From: Coptis chinensis
Lineage: Eukaryota > Streptophyta > Magnoliopsida > Ranunculales > Ranunculaceae
NCBI GenBank assembly: GCA_015680905.1
Contig: CM027381.1
Coordinates: 89,925,501 to 89,989,500, forward strand
Reading direction: 5' to 3'
DNA: 64,000 nt
Positions within the stretch are counted from its first letter, which is position 1, and each line of letters opens with the position of its first letter. A model generated the notes under the pieces. That model was given only the letters and a program-made list of their open reading frames with translations, was not told the origin of the DNA and ran no database searches. The position numbers and the translations under genes are program-made. Below, piece by piece: positions 24,270-36,500 of the stretch.

Positions 24270-25107
24270 TTAAAAACTATAAAACTAGAGCGAAATAGAA
24301 AGAGAGAAATCTTGTAGCCACCATCAATACAGAAGCTTATTTCATTATCATTTCAATCTTTAATATTTATTAGTTTATTAGTTTATTAGTTCATTCTCAT
24401 TGATCTTAGATAGTTTTTCAGAACACTACAATTCGGATTCACTTATTTGTAATTGTGAATTTGGATAGTGTGGTAGCTGTTATCTGCTGAATCATCTCAA
24501 CTTTACAATTTCATTTAATTTATTAATTTATTTATTTCTTGTGAAATTGTAGCGCTGTTTTTGTTCACACTTCACACTGTTCACAGTACCCAATTTAGTT
24601 ACTCAATGGGCTTCAAATTAAAAAATTGGGCTTGAGAAACCCATTTCGAGCCACAGTCATTTTACATCCATTTGCTTTAAGTTTTCCCGCCGTCAATTGG
24701 TAGTTGGTATCTGGTGGTAGTGACTACAACCGAGTCTACAACAACCAACACGTGTTAACTGAAATGATAAAATCATAAAAGTCATAAAACACGAGTGAAA
24801 AACAAAACAAATCAGCAAGGTTCCCAAACGCCAAGTAAATATTGCTATTTAAGTTAAAAAGGTTTATGCTTACTTTCCAAGAAGATGGTATGCTAAACTA
24901 GACGACGATTCGGTTGCTATTAAATTTCAACAGTTAACTATCCTATATTCCACAAGAAGAAAAAATGGTCTACTTGTGTAGTGCCGACATGCCATGAACA
25001 TGCAACAAATTACATTACTTTTTTTTTACTTAACTAAGCTTATAATAAAGTCAGAATTTGAATTTAATCTCCCTAGTAAAAAAACCGGTACATTAAAACC
25101 CCCTCCA
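24270..25107. other. Intergenic, no gene seen
   Basis: AT-rich sequence between the Helitron-like end and a hAT element. Short direct repeats of TTTATTAG occur at about 24365-24390. Nothing else recognised. Confidence 0.4.
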
Positions 25108-25115
25108 AGCGGAAC

Positions 25116-25769
25116 TATGAGTGTCAATAGTCCGGTTCTTAATGTTGTAAGAACCAATAACTATTTAATTTTGTAGTTTCGGTTCTGGTTCCGGTTTTTT
25201 ACGATTCTTAAAATGGTAGAACCTTACCCATAACCACCAATTCTTAGTGAGTATTCCCGGTTCCGGTTCTTCATTTCGGATATTAAGAGATTCACTATTT
25301 ATACACATTTTTTATTGGTTTTATTAAAAAAAAGTGAACTAAAAACACAAAAATACCATACGAATGAGTTTTTTTTTATAAATATAATAAATTAAATAAA
25401 ACCATATATTTAAGGTCGTAAACTATATTTTTATATTATTTATAACACTAAATACTATGAAAACTACATATTACACTAATAAATATAATTTAATAATATA
25501 TAAATAAACGTTTTGAGTTTTGAATTTTGAATTTTGAATTTTTTATTTCAATATTTTTTATGTTAAAAGTACAATAATATTCGGTTTTGATCCAGTTTTG
25601 ATTTTGGTCCGATTTTTTTGTTTAAAAAACCATTCGGTTCCGGTTCTAAATGGTCCGGTTTTTTTAGTACCCATTCTTAAATGGTTCCTAAACATTAACG
25701 TAGAAACCGTAACCATGATTTTTTCTACAGTTCCGGTTCCAGTTAAACATGTACCCATTGACACCCTTA
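25116..25769. mobile_element. hAT-type non-autonomous transposon, 654 bp
   Basis: Ends TATGAGTGTCAATAG and, from the right, TAAGGGTGTCAATGG. The 8-bp target duplication AGCGGAAC is perfect (25108-25115 and 25770-25777). Both subterminal regions are filled with CGGTTCCGGTTC-type motifs in opposite orientation, and the centre is AT-rich. The short ORFs inside encode these repeats and are not genes. Confidence 0.82.
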
Positions 25770-25777
25770 AGCGGAAC

Positions 25778-26485
25778 AACTCACAAAACCTCCCTGTTTT
25801 TAAAACCCAATTCAAACTGCCGGAAGAGACGAAAATACCACCCAAATAAACCAACTCCCAAAATAAATCACGCTATGCATATTCTCTTCTTACAAATTAA
25901 AAAGAGAAACTAAAAGCACAAACACATACCTTCTCAAAAAAAAAACACATAATCTAAAACCAACACAAGGTCTTTGATTTTTATTTCAAGATAAGAAGAA
26001 GAAGGGGAAAAAAACAGGGGATTAATAAGGTTGTAGATTAATAACTTGATGATCATTTCCCTCAACCAAAAAGAATTGGACGCATTAAGAACCACAAATG
26101 AATTAAATCCAACAACTTCGTAATCGTAACACAAAAATATTTTTTGCAGTGTACGGATTCCTATGCAAAAAAAAAAAAAAAAAACATATAAAACTACTAT
26201 GAAACATAAATTTGCATATAAAACTAGTATGAAAAATTAGGTTTCATTTAAAGTACTATGCAAAAATAAATTAACATAGATAAACTCATATATAAAAATA
26301 TATTTACATAGAGTTTCTAGTGAGAATAAATTTGCACTGAAATATTTAAGGAAGAAAGGAAGATCGAAAGAGAGAAAAAGAGAAAAATTGAACCATTCAA
26401 ACCCACGAGTTGAGATAGATATGTACATCATCAAATCTATTTGCATATTAATTTGAAGAAGATTGAGACCCAATAGTTGAATAAG

Positions 26486-26520
<35 letters not shown>

Positions 26521-27070
26521 AGGTTGAAGAAAATAAGTTATTAGATTGAAAATCCAATCTTTCAAACAAACAAGACTCCTGTGTAGAAAAACTAAAACAA
26601 ATTTCGAATCAAACCTATCGTAATTGATTACAAATGAAAATGGGAGGTGATTGAAGGGGAGATCTTAGTTGATTGAGGGATTAATTAGACCAGAATTTGT
26701 TACTTTAATTAAAAGGAGGGAGGTTATTTGTGTTCAGAAAATTAGGCTAGAGGAGTCAGTTATAAATATTTAGCAGTCTTAAGACTCCTCTTAAATTTTT
26801 TTAGAATTTAATACTCCAATTTGACCAGAATATGAAACTTACCACTTGTTACCCAACTTTACCAGGAATAGACGAAAATATCCTCACTTGGAAACAATCA
26901 TAACCGACTATCTACCCAGTAACGTAGTGGGAAGCAAAACAAAAATTTAAATTTCACACAAAAATTTCACTTATAACCACTTGCCTTTACATTTAAAAAT
27001 GCATATAATGAAAAAACTAAAAATATTATGCCTCCAATATTTTGTGGAGGCATTTGACACTAGTCGTTAA
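25778..27070. other. AT-rich intergenic with poly-A tracts
   Basis: Contains A-tracts at 26168-26184 and 26490-26519 (about 30 A), and repeats of the type AAAACTAGTATGAAA near 26190-26270. A short palindrome GCCTCCA...TGGAGGC lies at about 27031-27053. No gene recognised. Confidence 0.4.
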
Positions 27071-27071
27071 G

Positions 27072-27240
27072 TCTAAACCCTAAACCCTAAACCCTAAATC
27101 TTTATAAACTAGACCCTAAGCCTAAACCCTAAACCTTAACCCCTATAAACTAGACCCTATGCCTAAACCCTAAACCTTAAGACACTAAACCCTAACCCCT
27201 ATAAACTAGACACTAAGCCTAAACCTTAAACCAACCCGTT
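27072..27240. repeat. Interstitial telomere-like repeat
   Basis: Repeats of CCCTAAA, the complement of the plant telomere unit TTTAGGG, form short runs. They alternate with a degenerate longer unit TATAAACTAGACCCTAAGCC that occurs three times. Confidence 0.7.
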
Positions 27241-27270
27241 GCATTTAATAGTAGTTAATCAAACCCACAA

Positions 27271-27440
27271 AATAAATAATCAAATACATTTTAAAATGCG
27301 TGGTGTGTATGCATTTTAAAATGTATAAGTTTATAACGTGGTGCATATGCATTTTAAAATATATAAGTTTATAACATGGTGCATCTGCATTTTAAAATGT
27401 ATAAGTTTATAACGTGGTGTATCTGCATTTTAAAATGTTT
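27271..27440. repeat. 38-bp tandem repeat, about four units
   Basis: The string TGCATTTTAAAAT recurs at exact 38-bp steps (starts near 27309, 27347, 27385 and 27423). The unit also includes ATAAGTTTATAACGTGGTG. Confidence 0.8.
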
Positions 27441-28164
27441 ACATTCAGTAAAACGTTTTTCATAGAATCTGCAAGTGTATCTATACAATTCAAAACCACT
27501 GATTTTAAGATTTAAGATGGGGGATTTACAAACCTATAAAATAAGGGGAGAGTCATGTGCATCAAAACTGACATAGCAAACATCAGAGATACGAGGTGTT
27601 GAGGAAGAAGTACAGTCAAATAAACGAAAAGAATACACCATTAATACCATTGATAATCACAAACCGAAACTATTGAACATCAACCAGGTAAAAGTAAGGT
27701 GTTCGCCTACACCTTCCATAAAAAAATACACACTCCCACAACTTTGTCAAAGTAAATTCACATTTTATAACTCTGTATAATTCTATGCCCAAACAAAAGG
27801 TAATGCAAAGGAATTTAATAAACTCACACACACAAATGTAGTTTTTCAAACAATACTTTCCCATTCATGATTCTTGATCGCTCCTACAAACCATTAAATA
27901 TGTATCAACGAGCTCGAACTTGCTGATGTGAACCCAAAGAAAAATTAGGATTTGAGATATCATTGTGGGTTTCACTACTGCCTCTACTGCAGGAGATTTG
28001 TTCATTGCTCTCCAAACAGTGTCTTGCTCATTAGATGATCAGGAATTGTTTTGGCTCATGGATTAGCATCATGCGCTTTTAAGAAGAGATTAAATTGAGA
28101 GGAGATCGATTAAAAGAATGATGATTGCATAAACTAAAAAAAATTATGTAAAGAAGAAGAACAA
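27441..28164. other. Intergenic, no gene seen
   Basis: AT-rich sequence left of the Mutator-like element. The short ORFs show no family resemblance I can defend. Confidence 0.4.
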
Positions 28165-28173
28165 AAAATAAAT

Positions 28174-29580
28174 GAATCCGGATTCAGTAAGAGTAACCGC
28201 ACAAGTCAACTTGTGTGGGTGCATCTAATCCCATTAGATTAACTTTGAGATTAAGATTAGATAACGAGACTCTTAACAGTTTAACACCGTTTTCTATTAC
28301 GTTAGCTATCAAAAAAAATTATTTTGGTAAGAGAAGCCTGCAAAACAATAGGACATCCCCTGTTCCAGTACTACATTCAAAATATGAGAAACACTCAAAA
28401 TTAGACACCAAAATGATTGATCTCAATACCAAGCCAAGTAATTAAGCTTTTGCTGGATTTCAATGCGGTCCTTGTCTTGCTTGGGATTCATTTCTTCGTA
28501 ACTTCTTTTGTATACGAACTTGGGCAAATACACAGATGATTAGTTTGAAATAATGCATGTTGCCATAAACATATCACTTGTTTACATTTATAGGAAAACC
28601 CGAGAAGTGTAACCGAACAATCGTACAAAACTGATCATATCTCCTTGCCCGTATAAGTTATTAAATGCTGGCCAAATATCAGTAAACTCTCACGTCTGAT
28701 ACTAATGTGTTGCTACTGTGAATTGTCCCCTAACTAGAAGAGAGTCAACCCATAAATAACTAGCACAATGTGTATTAATTATCTATTGTTGGATGCTATG
28801 AACCTTGAAAGAGCTTATCAGTAATCCTGTCAGAGAGAAGCTTCGCCCATAGTTCATGTTGTCGAAATATTTCAGCACTTTTCCCTTAATGTCAATTCCT
28901 TCACTTCTAACAACTTTGCTTCTTATCAAAAAGACCAAAAGTGATTATTGGAAATGCTTCACGTATAGAACCAACAATACTAGTTAAGTTCTTAAACTTT
29001 CTAGAAAATGAGTCCCTCTTCTTCTCTACGATTTAATGTAATGCCTAATTCTGATGCAAACAGATTTAAATCTCTTAAATACAAATCAATCAATCAACAC
29101 TGCCATACAAAAAGCAGGTAGAATCAGCATGTTGTCACTGACTTCCTCTGCCATCCAGTATTTCCATTTCCAAGCTGCTTCAGAGAAGTGGGGCGAAGAA
29201 GTTCGGCAGGAAGAAGATGGGTCTTTTATATTTTTGTTAGGAAATTGAGTTTTCGGCGGGGTGAATTAACACATTCTCTTTGTCTTTAGGATTTGGTTAG
29301 ATTTAGTTCCTCAAAAAATTAAAGATTGAAAGAAAAATTGGAGAATAGAGATAAGAAAACAGGAGGGAAGAAGATGAGTTTTTCGCGGGCTCTCTTTTGG
29401 ATTTTGGATTTGTGTCCATTGGTTTAGATCTTGCTACCAAAATAAAAGACTTTGATAGCTAACGTAATAGAAAACGGTTAAGAGTCTCGTTATCTAATCT
29501 TAATCTCAAAGTTAATCTAATGGGATTAGTTGCGCCCACACAAGTTGACTTGTGCGGTTAACCTCACTGAATTCGGACTC
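28174..29580. mobile_element. Mutator-like element, 1407 bp, long inverted repeats
   Basis: The terminal inverted repeats are about 130 bp: 28174-28310 pairs with 29450-29580, sharing for example GTTAATCTAATGGGATTA and CGTAATAGAAAACGG in reverse complement. The outer ends are GAATCCGGATTCAGT and, from the right, GAGTCCGAATTCAGT. The 9-bp direct repeat AAAATAAAT at 28165-28173 and 29581-29589 is the Mutator signature. No MURA transposase is visible, so it is non-autonomous. The 1.1-kb interior was not recognised; it could be captured sequence. Confidence 0.82.
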
Positions 29581-29589
29581 AAAATAAAT

Positions 29590-31203
29590 TAAGGGCGGTT
29601 ATTTATTTGCTAAGTAGTTATTTTGCAAGGGCGAAAAAGTGAAGAAATTATCTCAAAAAATCACAGGTGGCGGGCTGGTCTCGAGTCAAAAGCCCAAATT
29701 CTAATGATTTTCTATAAAACAATACTTATGTCGATGAAAAGAAATTAAGGGTATTAAAACCCAAAAAAATTATTGGTTTGGCTTTTAAGTTGTTTTTTTC
29801 TTAAACCCGACCCTCTAGCCCAATTTCTTGATTTGTGTTTAGGGAAGGGGGATAAGTGGGCCAGGTGGAATGTAGGAGGTTTAGTGGAATTGGTTCCGAC
29901 TTCCGAATGAGGGAGGTGAGGCCTATTTCTTGATCTCAAACCTAAATAATAACAACTTACATACTCTAAAACAACATATATGATACGTTGGGGTTGTTCC
30001 AATTTCCAAACTTCCAAATTACCAAATTTGGATCGTATTTTAGTTTTCCAATTTTAGTTAAGGGTTCACCGTCTGATTCCTATTTGCCATCCACTAGCAA
30101 TTTTTTGCCAATTAAGCGGTGATAAATTACTTAATTTAAGTTATTAAATACAGTCAGTCTGGCATATTTGTCGTCCAAAGAAAAAAGTAGTATCCAAAAA
30201 TGCCTTGCTGATGGCCGGACATAATAGTACCATAAAATCTTCATTTAAGGAACGACAAAAGCTACCTATATCGCTATATTAAACTTACATTAGGGTATAG
30301 ATAAATTATTCTATCTTGTTGGAGATCATTAGAACTTCTTAATATGGTTAATGATTCGATATATATAAAATTGAATCCTTGTTTTATTTGGTGCCAGTGT
30401 GCTTCCGTTCCAAGCATTAGTGTGTTTCTCATCAACTATCTATATAATCTATATAGTACAATGCTCTAATGAATCACCGTCTCTTTCATATAGACAATAT
30501 AAAATAAAATCTAGGCAGAAGCTTTCATTGGAAAACAGGCAAGTGTATGTCATTGAACTCGTGTTAGAGTCCAAAAACTCCTTATCACCTTAGGTGAAAT
30601 TTGGATTGCGACAATCAGCATAAGTGCATAACTAGTGTTTCTCCGCTAGCCAAGAGTTGTTCCATGTTAGCTTTTAAGGCAATCTAATCTAATTCTTGAC
30701 ATAGTAGTAAATATTATATATTCATATCATTTAGTCGTATACTCGTATCCATAATACTTAGTGGGAATCATTTTGTACATCTCTATCTTAATTATAATCA
30801 AACAAGAATTAAGTTGAGATAGAATTTCAATGCAACTTTCGCACGCTATAAGTATAACATTTCATTTCAGACGATTTGGGGGTGGGGTGTTCCAATTGGA
30901 ATAAGTATCATAACATTGTATGCGTTGCTTGGGGTGGGGATATTATGATCTTAGTTAAGATGATTGTGAAAATGGTTATTACTCTATTATCGGAAAAAAA
31001 AAAGAAAAAAAAGAAGAAAAGAAATGGTTATTACTCCTTTTGTCAAATTACCTTACCAAAAAATCATTCATCTATTATGTTTTTTGTTTCTAGGTAAGTA
31101 GAATGTATTAATAAGAACAATAAAGAACTACAAGAAAAGAAATGTACCACTGGTGTCGTGATAGATTACTTCCGTAGAGCTAATCAAATATGAAATATAA
31201 AAC
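29590..31203. other. AT-rich intergenic
   Basis: No gene recognised. It contains a purine-rich run at about 30990-31021. Confidence 0.4.
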
Positions 31204-31229
31204 ATTATATATATATATATATATATATA
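31204..31229. repeat. (AT)n microsatellite beside the Helitron-like end
   Basis: An alternating AT run immediately left of the minus-strand Helitron-like 3' end. Such elements insert between A and T. Confidence 0.8.
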
Positions 31230-33540
31230 CTAGTTTTTGAGCCCGTTCAACAAACGGGGGCCGTTTTCATAAAATTGATTTGATTTTTTTTAATATTTTT
31301 TGAATTATTATGTATCAAAAAGTTTTAACTATAGGATACTGTAATGATTCGTAGAAAGGGCATTGAGGCATAATAATATAGTATTAATAAAAGAAAAAAA
31401 TTGTTCAACAAACATAATTAATTTGTTTTATGAACAAACCACTGACAAATCCTAAAATTTAAAAGTAGAATTTATCTTTCTTTTATTTTCTTTCATGGCA
31501 CAAATTCAAATTGAAAAAGTCATTGAACTCAAAATTTAATTGTTGACACTTTTTAATTGATTATATTTTGACAACCAATCAGTTCCCCCTAATTTACACT
31601 CTAATTCATAGGCGGAACATGTTCAGTTTACATTTTGTGAAAACAGGATTATTTATATTTTTAAATTATTTACTTAAATTATATAAATCGGCAACCTTCA
31701 CAAAACGGTGACCGTTTTCATATAATTGATTTTTTTTTAATAATAGAATGGGGACCCCACCCTGATAAAACCCTTCAACTTCTTTTTGTTGTTTAATAAT
31801 AGAAATTTGATTAAAGTTTTGTGAGAATGTCGAATGAGGCGAAGATCATAATGAAGCCACTTGAATAGCAAGACAATTCCAATTGTACAAAAAAAAATAT
31901 GATAAATACTATTTTAAATGCAAAATTATATTTGTCGAGACTTTCTCACTACATAGCATACAACTATGTTTTGAGGTTAGTATGATGCATTTGCATTCAG
32001 TTTCCGATTTTCCGTTAATAATTATTTGATGGTAGTTCGATGCATTTGTATCCGTTTCTGATTTCGTGTTAATTATTCTTTTAGGTTAGTTCAATGTATT
32101 TGCATTCAGTTATTTCCAATTTTTCGAAAATTATCCAAGGTGGTGTGTAATACCAACTTCTATTGATCATTCTGTAGCGTCCTTGCAAACATGACATAAA
32201 AAAATATACATGATTCACTATGTGGGATCATCATAGGTTATCCAGTTTTCGATTTCCCGTTAATTATTCTTTGAGGTTAGTTCTTTGCAGTTGCATCTAA
32301 TTTCCAATTTTCTATTAATTATTTTTTGATTAAATTTCTTATTAATTATTCTTTAAGGTTATTTCAATGTATTTGCATCCACCAATTTCCTATTAAATAT
32401 TCTTTAAAGTTAGTTCGATGTATTTGCATCCACCAATTTCCTGTTAAATATTCTTTAAAGTTAGTTCGATGTATTTGCATCCACCAATTTCCTGTTAAAT
32501 ATTCTTTAAAGTTAGTTCGATGTATTTGCATTTAATATTTTTTTAGGTTAGTTTTATGCATTTGTACCCAGTTTCCTATTTCCTGTTAATATTATTTGAG
32601 GTTAGTTCAATTCATTTTACATCCATTTTCCGAGTTCCCGTTAATTATTCTCTGAGATTAGCTCAATGCATTTGCATCAAGTTTTCGATTTCCCGTTGAT
32701 TATTCTTTGATGTTAGTTCTATTCATTGCACCCCGTTTTTCTATTTCCCCTTTATTATTCTTTGAGGTTAGTCAATGCATTTGCATCAAGCTTTCCAATT
32801 TCCGTTAATTATTCTCTGAGGTTAGTTCAATGCATTTGCATCCAATTAATTTTCAATTTTCTCTTGATTATTCTTTGAGGTTAGTTCCATTCATTTGCAT
32901 CACGTTTCTGACTCCCGTTAATTATTCTTTGGGGTTAGTTTAATACAATTGCATCTAGTTTCCGATTTCTCGTTAATTATCTTTTAAGGTTTGTTCAATG
33001 CAATTGCATCCAGTTGTCGATTTCCCATTAATAATTCTTTGAGGCCAGTTCGATGCATCTAGTTTATGATTTTCCAATATTTGTTATTAGTTGAGGTTAG
33101 TTCCTTACAGTTGGATCCAGTTTTCAATTTCCCGTTAAGTATATATTCTTTTACGTTAGTTTAATGCATTTGTATCTAGTTTCCGATTTCTCATTAATTA
33201 TCCGAGGTGATGTGTAATACCAACTTCTCTTTATCCTTTTGTAGTGTCCTTGCAAACCTGGCATTAAATATATATATATATATATATACATGGCTCGTGG
33301 ATAGGATCATCAAAAAATTATCAAGTTTCTGATTTCCCGTTAATTATTCTTTGAGTTTTGTTCAATGCCTTTGTACCCAGTTTTTTATTCCCCGTTAATT
33401 GTTCTTTGAGCTTAATTTTCGATTTCCCGTTAATTATTCTTTTTCCAGTTTCTGATTTCCCGTTAATTACTCTTTGAGGTTAATTAGATCAATGTATTTG
33501 CATCCAGTTTCCAATTTTCTGTTAATTATTTTGGTAATAT
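31230..33540 (-). mobile_element. Second Helitron-like element, minus strand, with minisatellite array
   Basis: Read on the minus strand it ends in a hairpin (CCCGTTTGTTGAACGGG) followed by CTCAAAAACTAG and then T at 31229. That is the same hairpin-CTRR-T end as the plus-strand element at 24269. The terminal region (about 31790-31980) and the array (about 31975-33540) are the reverse complement of those in the first element. They include a spacer with TTGGTATTACACACCACCTTGG-like sequence that occurs twice here (near 32130 and 33210) and once in the first element. Part of the 3' end is also duplicated at about 31690-31740. No helicase ORF; the 5' end was not found, so the right boundary is only where units fade. 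Confidence 0.66.
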
Positions 33541-36500
33541 CTTCACTCATATTAAAGAACATGCAGTTCTTCTATTGTCTATGTTGGCTAGGGTGTTGTG
33601 CTAATCAATGATGCAATTATGCAACCACTATGTTGTGAAGGATAACTTAGAAAAAATTATTCAATTGCTGAAATATATTAAAGGGAAGATGTTTATTTGA
33701 ATGAAAATATATGATTGACAGGCATCTCGGACTTCCTATCACAAATGAAAAGTATGGAAATCCCACTCATTACATGGCAAAAACCTATTGCTATATATGG
33801 GTCCTTCATAGAACACAACGATACTGCTATGAAGTCAACTGCATCCTCTATTGCATTGTCGAACACAGCTAGCATATATGAAATCTTTTACTTCTAACAA
33901 CAACAACTAACCTTCACAAAATTTCCTACATCAGTTAGAGCAGCTTGGAATCTATGTCCCTCACAATCTCTTGGGGATTTGAAGTCAGAGCTATCCTACT
34001 TAACCTTGCTATATATTGTAGAAAATGAGCTCCAATTAATGACCTTATTGTCAATAAGTTTCATCAGTTTCTAAGAAAAAAATGGGATTAAAATTATAAT
34101 TGTTAAGTACAATGTCATGCAGACAGCTAGCTAATACTAATCCTTGTTACTGCGATTGAAAATCTATAGGCTAGGAAAACTATACTCAATATTTGCTAGA
34201 AAATGGAATTAAGAGAATACATTTGCTTTTTTATTCCATCAATAATTTCTTAAGAAAATAACAATAGCACGGGTATCCATTTTGAACATTTCCACCTGCA
34301 TCTGTATACTTCCAACTGCAATTGTATTTCCACTTGCGGTTTTTCTCAGTTTCAGATTTCATATGAATCCTCAGCTCTTCCACTTGCAAGTAAAATTGAT
34401 TTTATGCTCAAGTGAGTGGAGTTCATGGAGATTAGAGCTGGTGTCACACTTTGAGTAATTGGAAAGAGTAATGAACATGCATCAGTACAGGGCTTCAATT
34501 AGAAAGATTAATAAGCATAAAAGAAATTTTTTGAATTTAACCTACACACTTAATGTAATACCTAAGCACGACTTTTCTAGAATCTAGACTGGATTGAAAT
34601 ACCATCATTATTGTGAGATTCCGGAGATATTTCCATAAATTATTTTGAAAAAGTTGTTTGACTAAATCGTTGAGAAAGAAAAGAATACCGCGAAAACAAC
34701 AATAGATGATATGTGGCACAACCTTGGTCAAAAGACCACACATAGACACAACACTGTAATATGGACGGACTTGATATAAAGAGTAACTGTGAATCACATT
34801 TAGTATTCTGAGAATTTCAATGGAACTTAGCAGTCGACCCAATAAAATTAGAGAAGACACAATATTCGGCCAAAATCTAGCTACTCCTACCAAGCTACAA
34901 ATTTGATCAATAAGCTATAAATAATTAAGAATAAGAAAAATATGATGATGAGTGGCTCTAGCTACTATGTTCATGCATGTTTAAGCTTATTCATGTATTT
35001 CAGTTTGATACAATACAATTGACTAAGTTTAATTAAATGTAGCATATAAGTTCCACGATAACATACCAAGATGCTTGAAATGGAAACTATTGATGTGCCA
35101 GCAATGAAATAAAAGTAGATAACTTCGATCTCCGTATAAGGGTCGAGTTGGCTTTTAACCCATGAAGGTACAATGAGATATAAAGACTAAGAAAAATGCC
35201 CTAGAATTATAATGGAGATATCAAAGGATCACTATGTTTAACCTCTTGAACTTTTGAGAATTTAAATTTTCCTAAGAAAGTTTGAACAGACAGAGACTTT
35301 ATTGAATTGGTTGCAAAATCTTCAAAATGGTTGCTCCTGTGTATATGCTAAAATGGTCAAAGAGATCAATAAACATCAGATAACATCAAAATGACAGTAG
35401 ATAAGTTAAGCTATTAGGAAGTTGATATCTTTGTCCAGATACGACCTTGGTCTAGAATAGTTTTTTTTTTCTTTACATGGATCCGTTAATGTCTTGGCCA
35501 GTTTCGAAAAGCTACATAGCAAACAAATTGGAAATCCATTCCAAGAGCAATCATTTATATACTTGTTTCTTTCTATTAAGGCTTAATTTATTATGCTATC
35601 TAAGAGAGTTATACTGATAGATGGAAATCAGACGTACATAGATATGTACTTGAATTAGTGATGTATCACTCTAAGTGGGTAAACCCCATGTAATTTAGCT
35701 CCTTTGGATATATGTGAGGCTTTTTCTTGTGTATAATTAAATATTAATTACTTAGAATATGTCGTCATAGCTTCTAAAGCTATGTCTTTCCGTTCTAATA
35801 TAAAGCCAAACTTTATATTCTCCAAATAACAAAAACGAAAAAAGTTTGTTCAGGGAATGATCTACATTGCTTAATAAGGTTAATTACTTAATTATTTATG
35901 CAAGAAAATCAATTAAATAGTTGGATAGGATACGTGTTTACAGCTTCACCTAACGTCTCAATATCTTCTAAAGTGTTTACCACTAAAATCATACTTAACC
36001 CAATAGGTCAAATCCTAAGGGGAATTGAATTAAGAAATCAATAAATTAACATAACTATACTTTATAGACTAATAATGATTGTATGGTTATCTTTTATTGA
36101 ACAAATCATCTTTTTGTCCAAAGGAACAAAGGCTCTGTTCCAGGTTCCTCTTCTTCCTTATTAATAGGATAAACAACGAAGTGACTACTCTGAAAAGTTT
36201 AAAGAGAGAACAACTACACCAAAAGGTTACCTAAATTTAAACAATGCTTTTAGACTCAAAATCTTATCAAGAATGTAGCACCTGATTGTTTCACAAAATC
36301 ATTATCTTTTATCTTCGTGATCAACATATAAGATCAAAGGTAAGCCTGAAGGCATTATAAATTGTATGTTCGCACACACGTCAAATATAATCATTGTTTT
36401 CTTAAATCCTGATAAACAAAAGTTCGGATTTTCTAATAATATCTTAGAATTATTTGTACGTGACAATTTTTTATCAAGTATTGCATCACTTGATATCTTA

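Noticed and set aside
32326..32535. ORF with repeated CICIHQFP units
   Set aside because: It is the translation of the minisatellite array, not a protein gene.
33580..33900. Possible Ty1/copia RNase H remnant (LLKYIKGKM-like and ITWQ-like strings)
   Set aside because: The resemblance is weak, broken by stops and could be chance. I cannot support it without a search.
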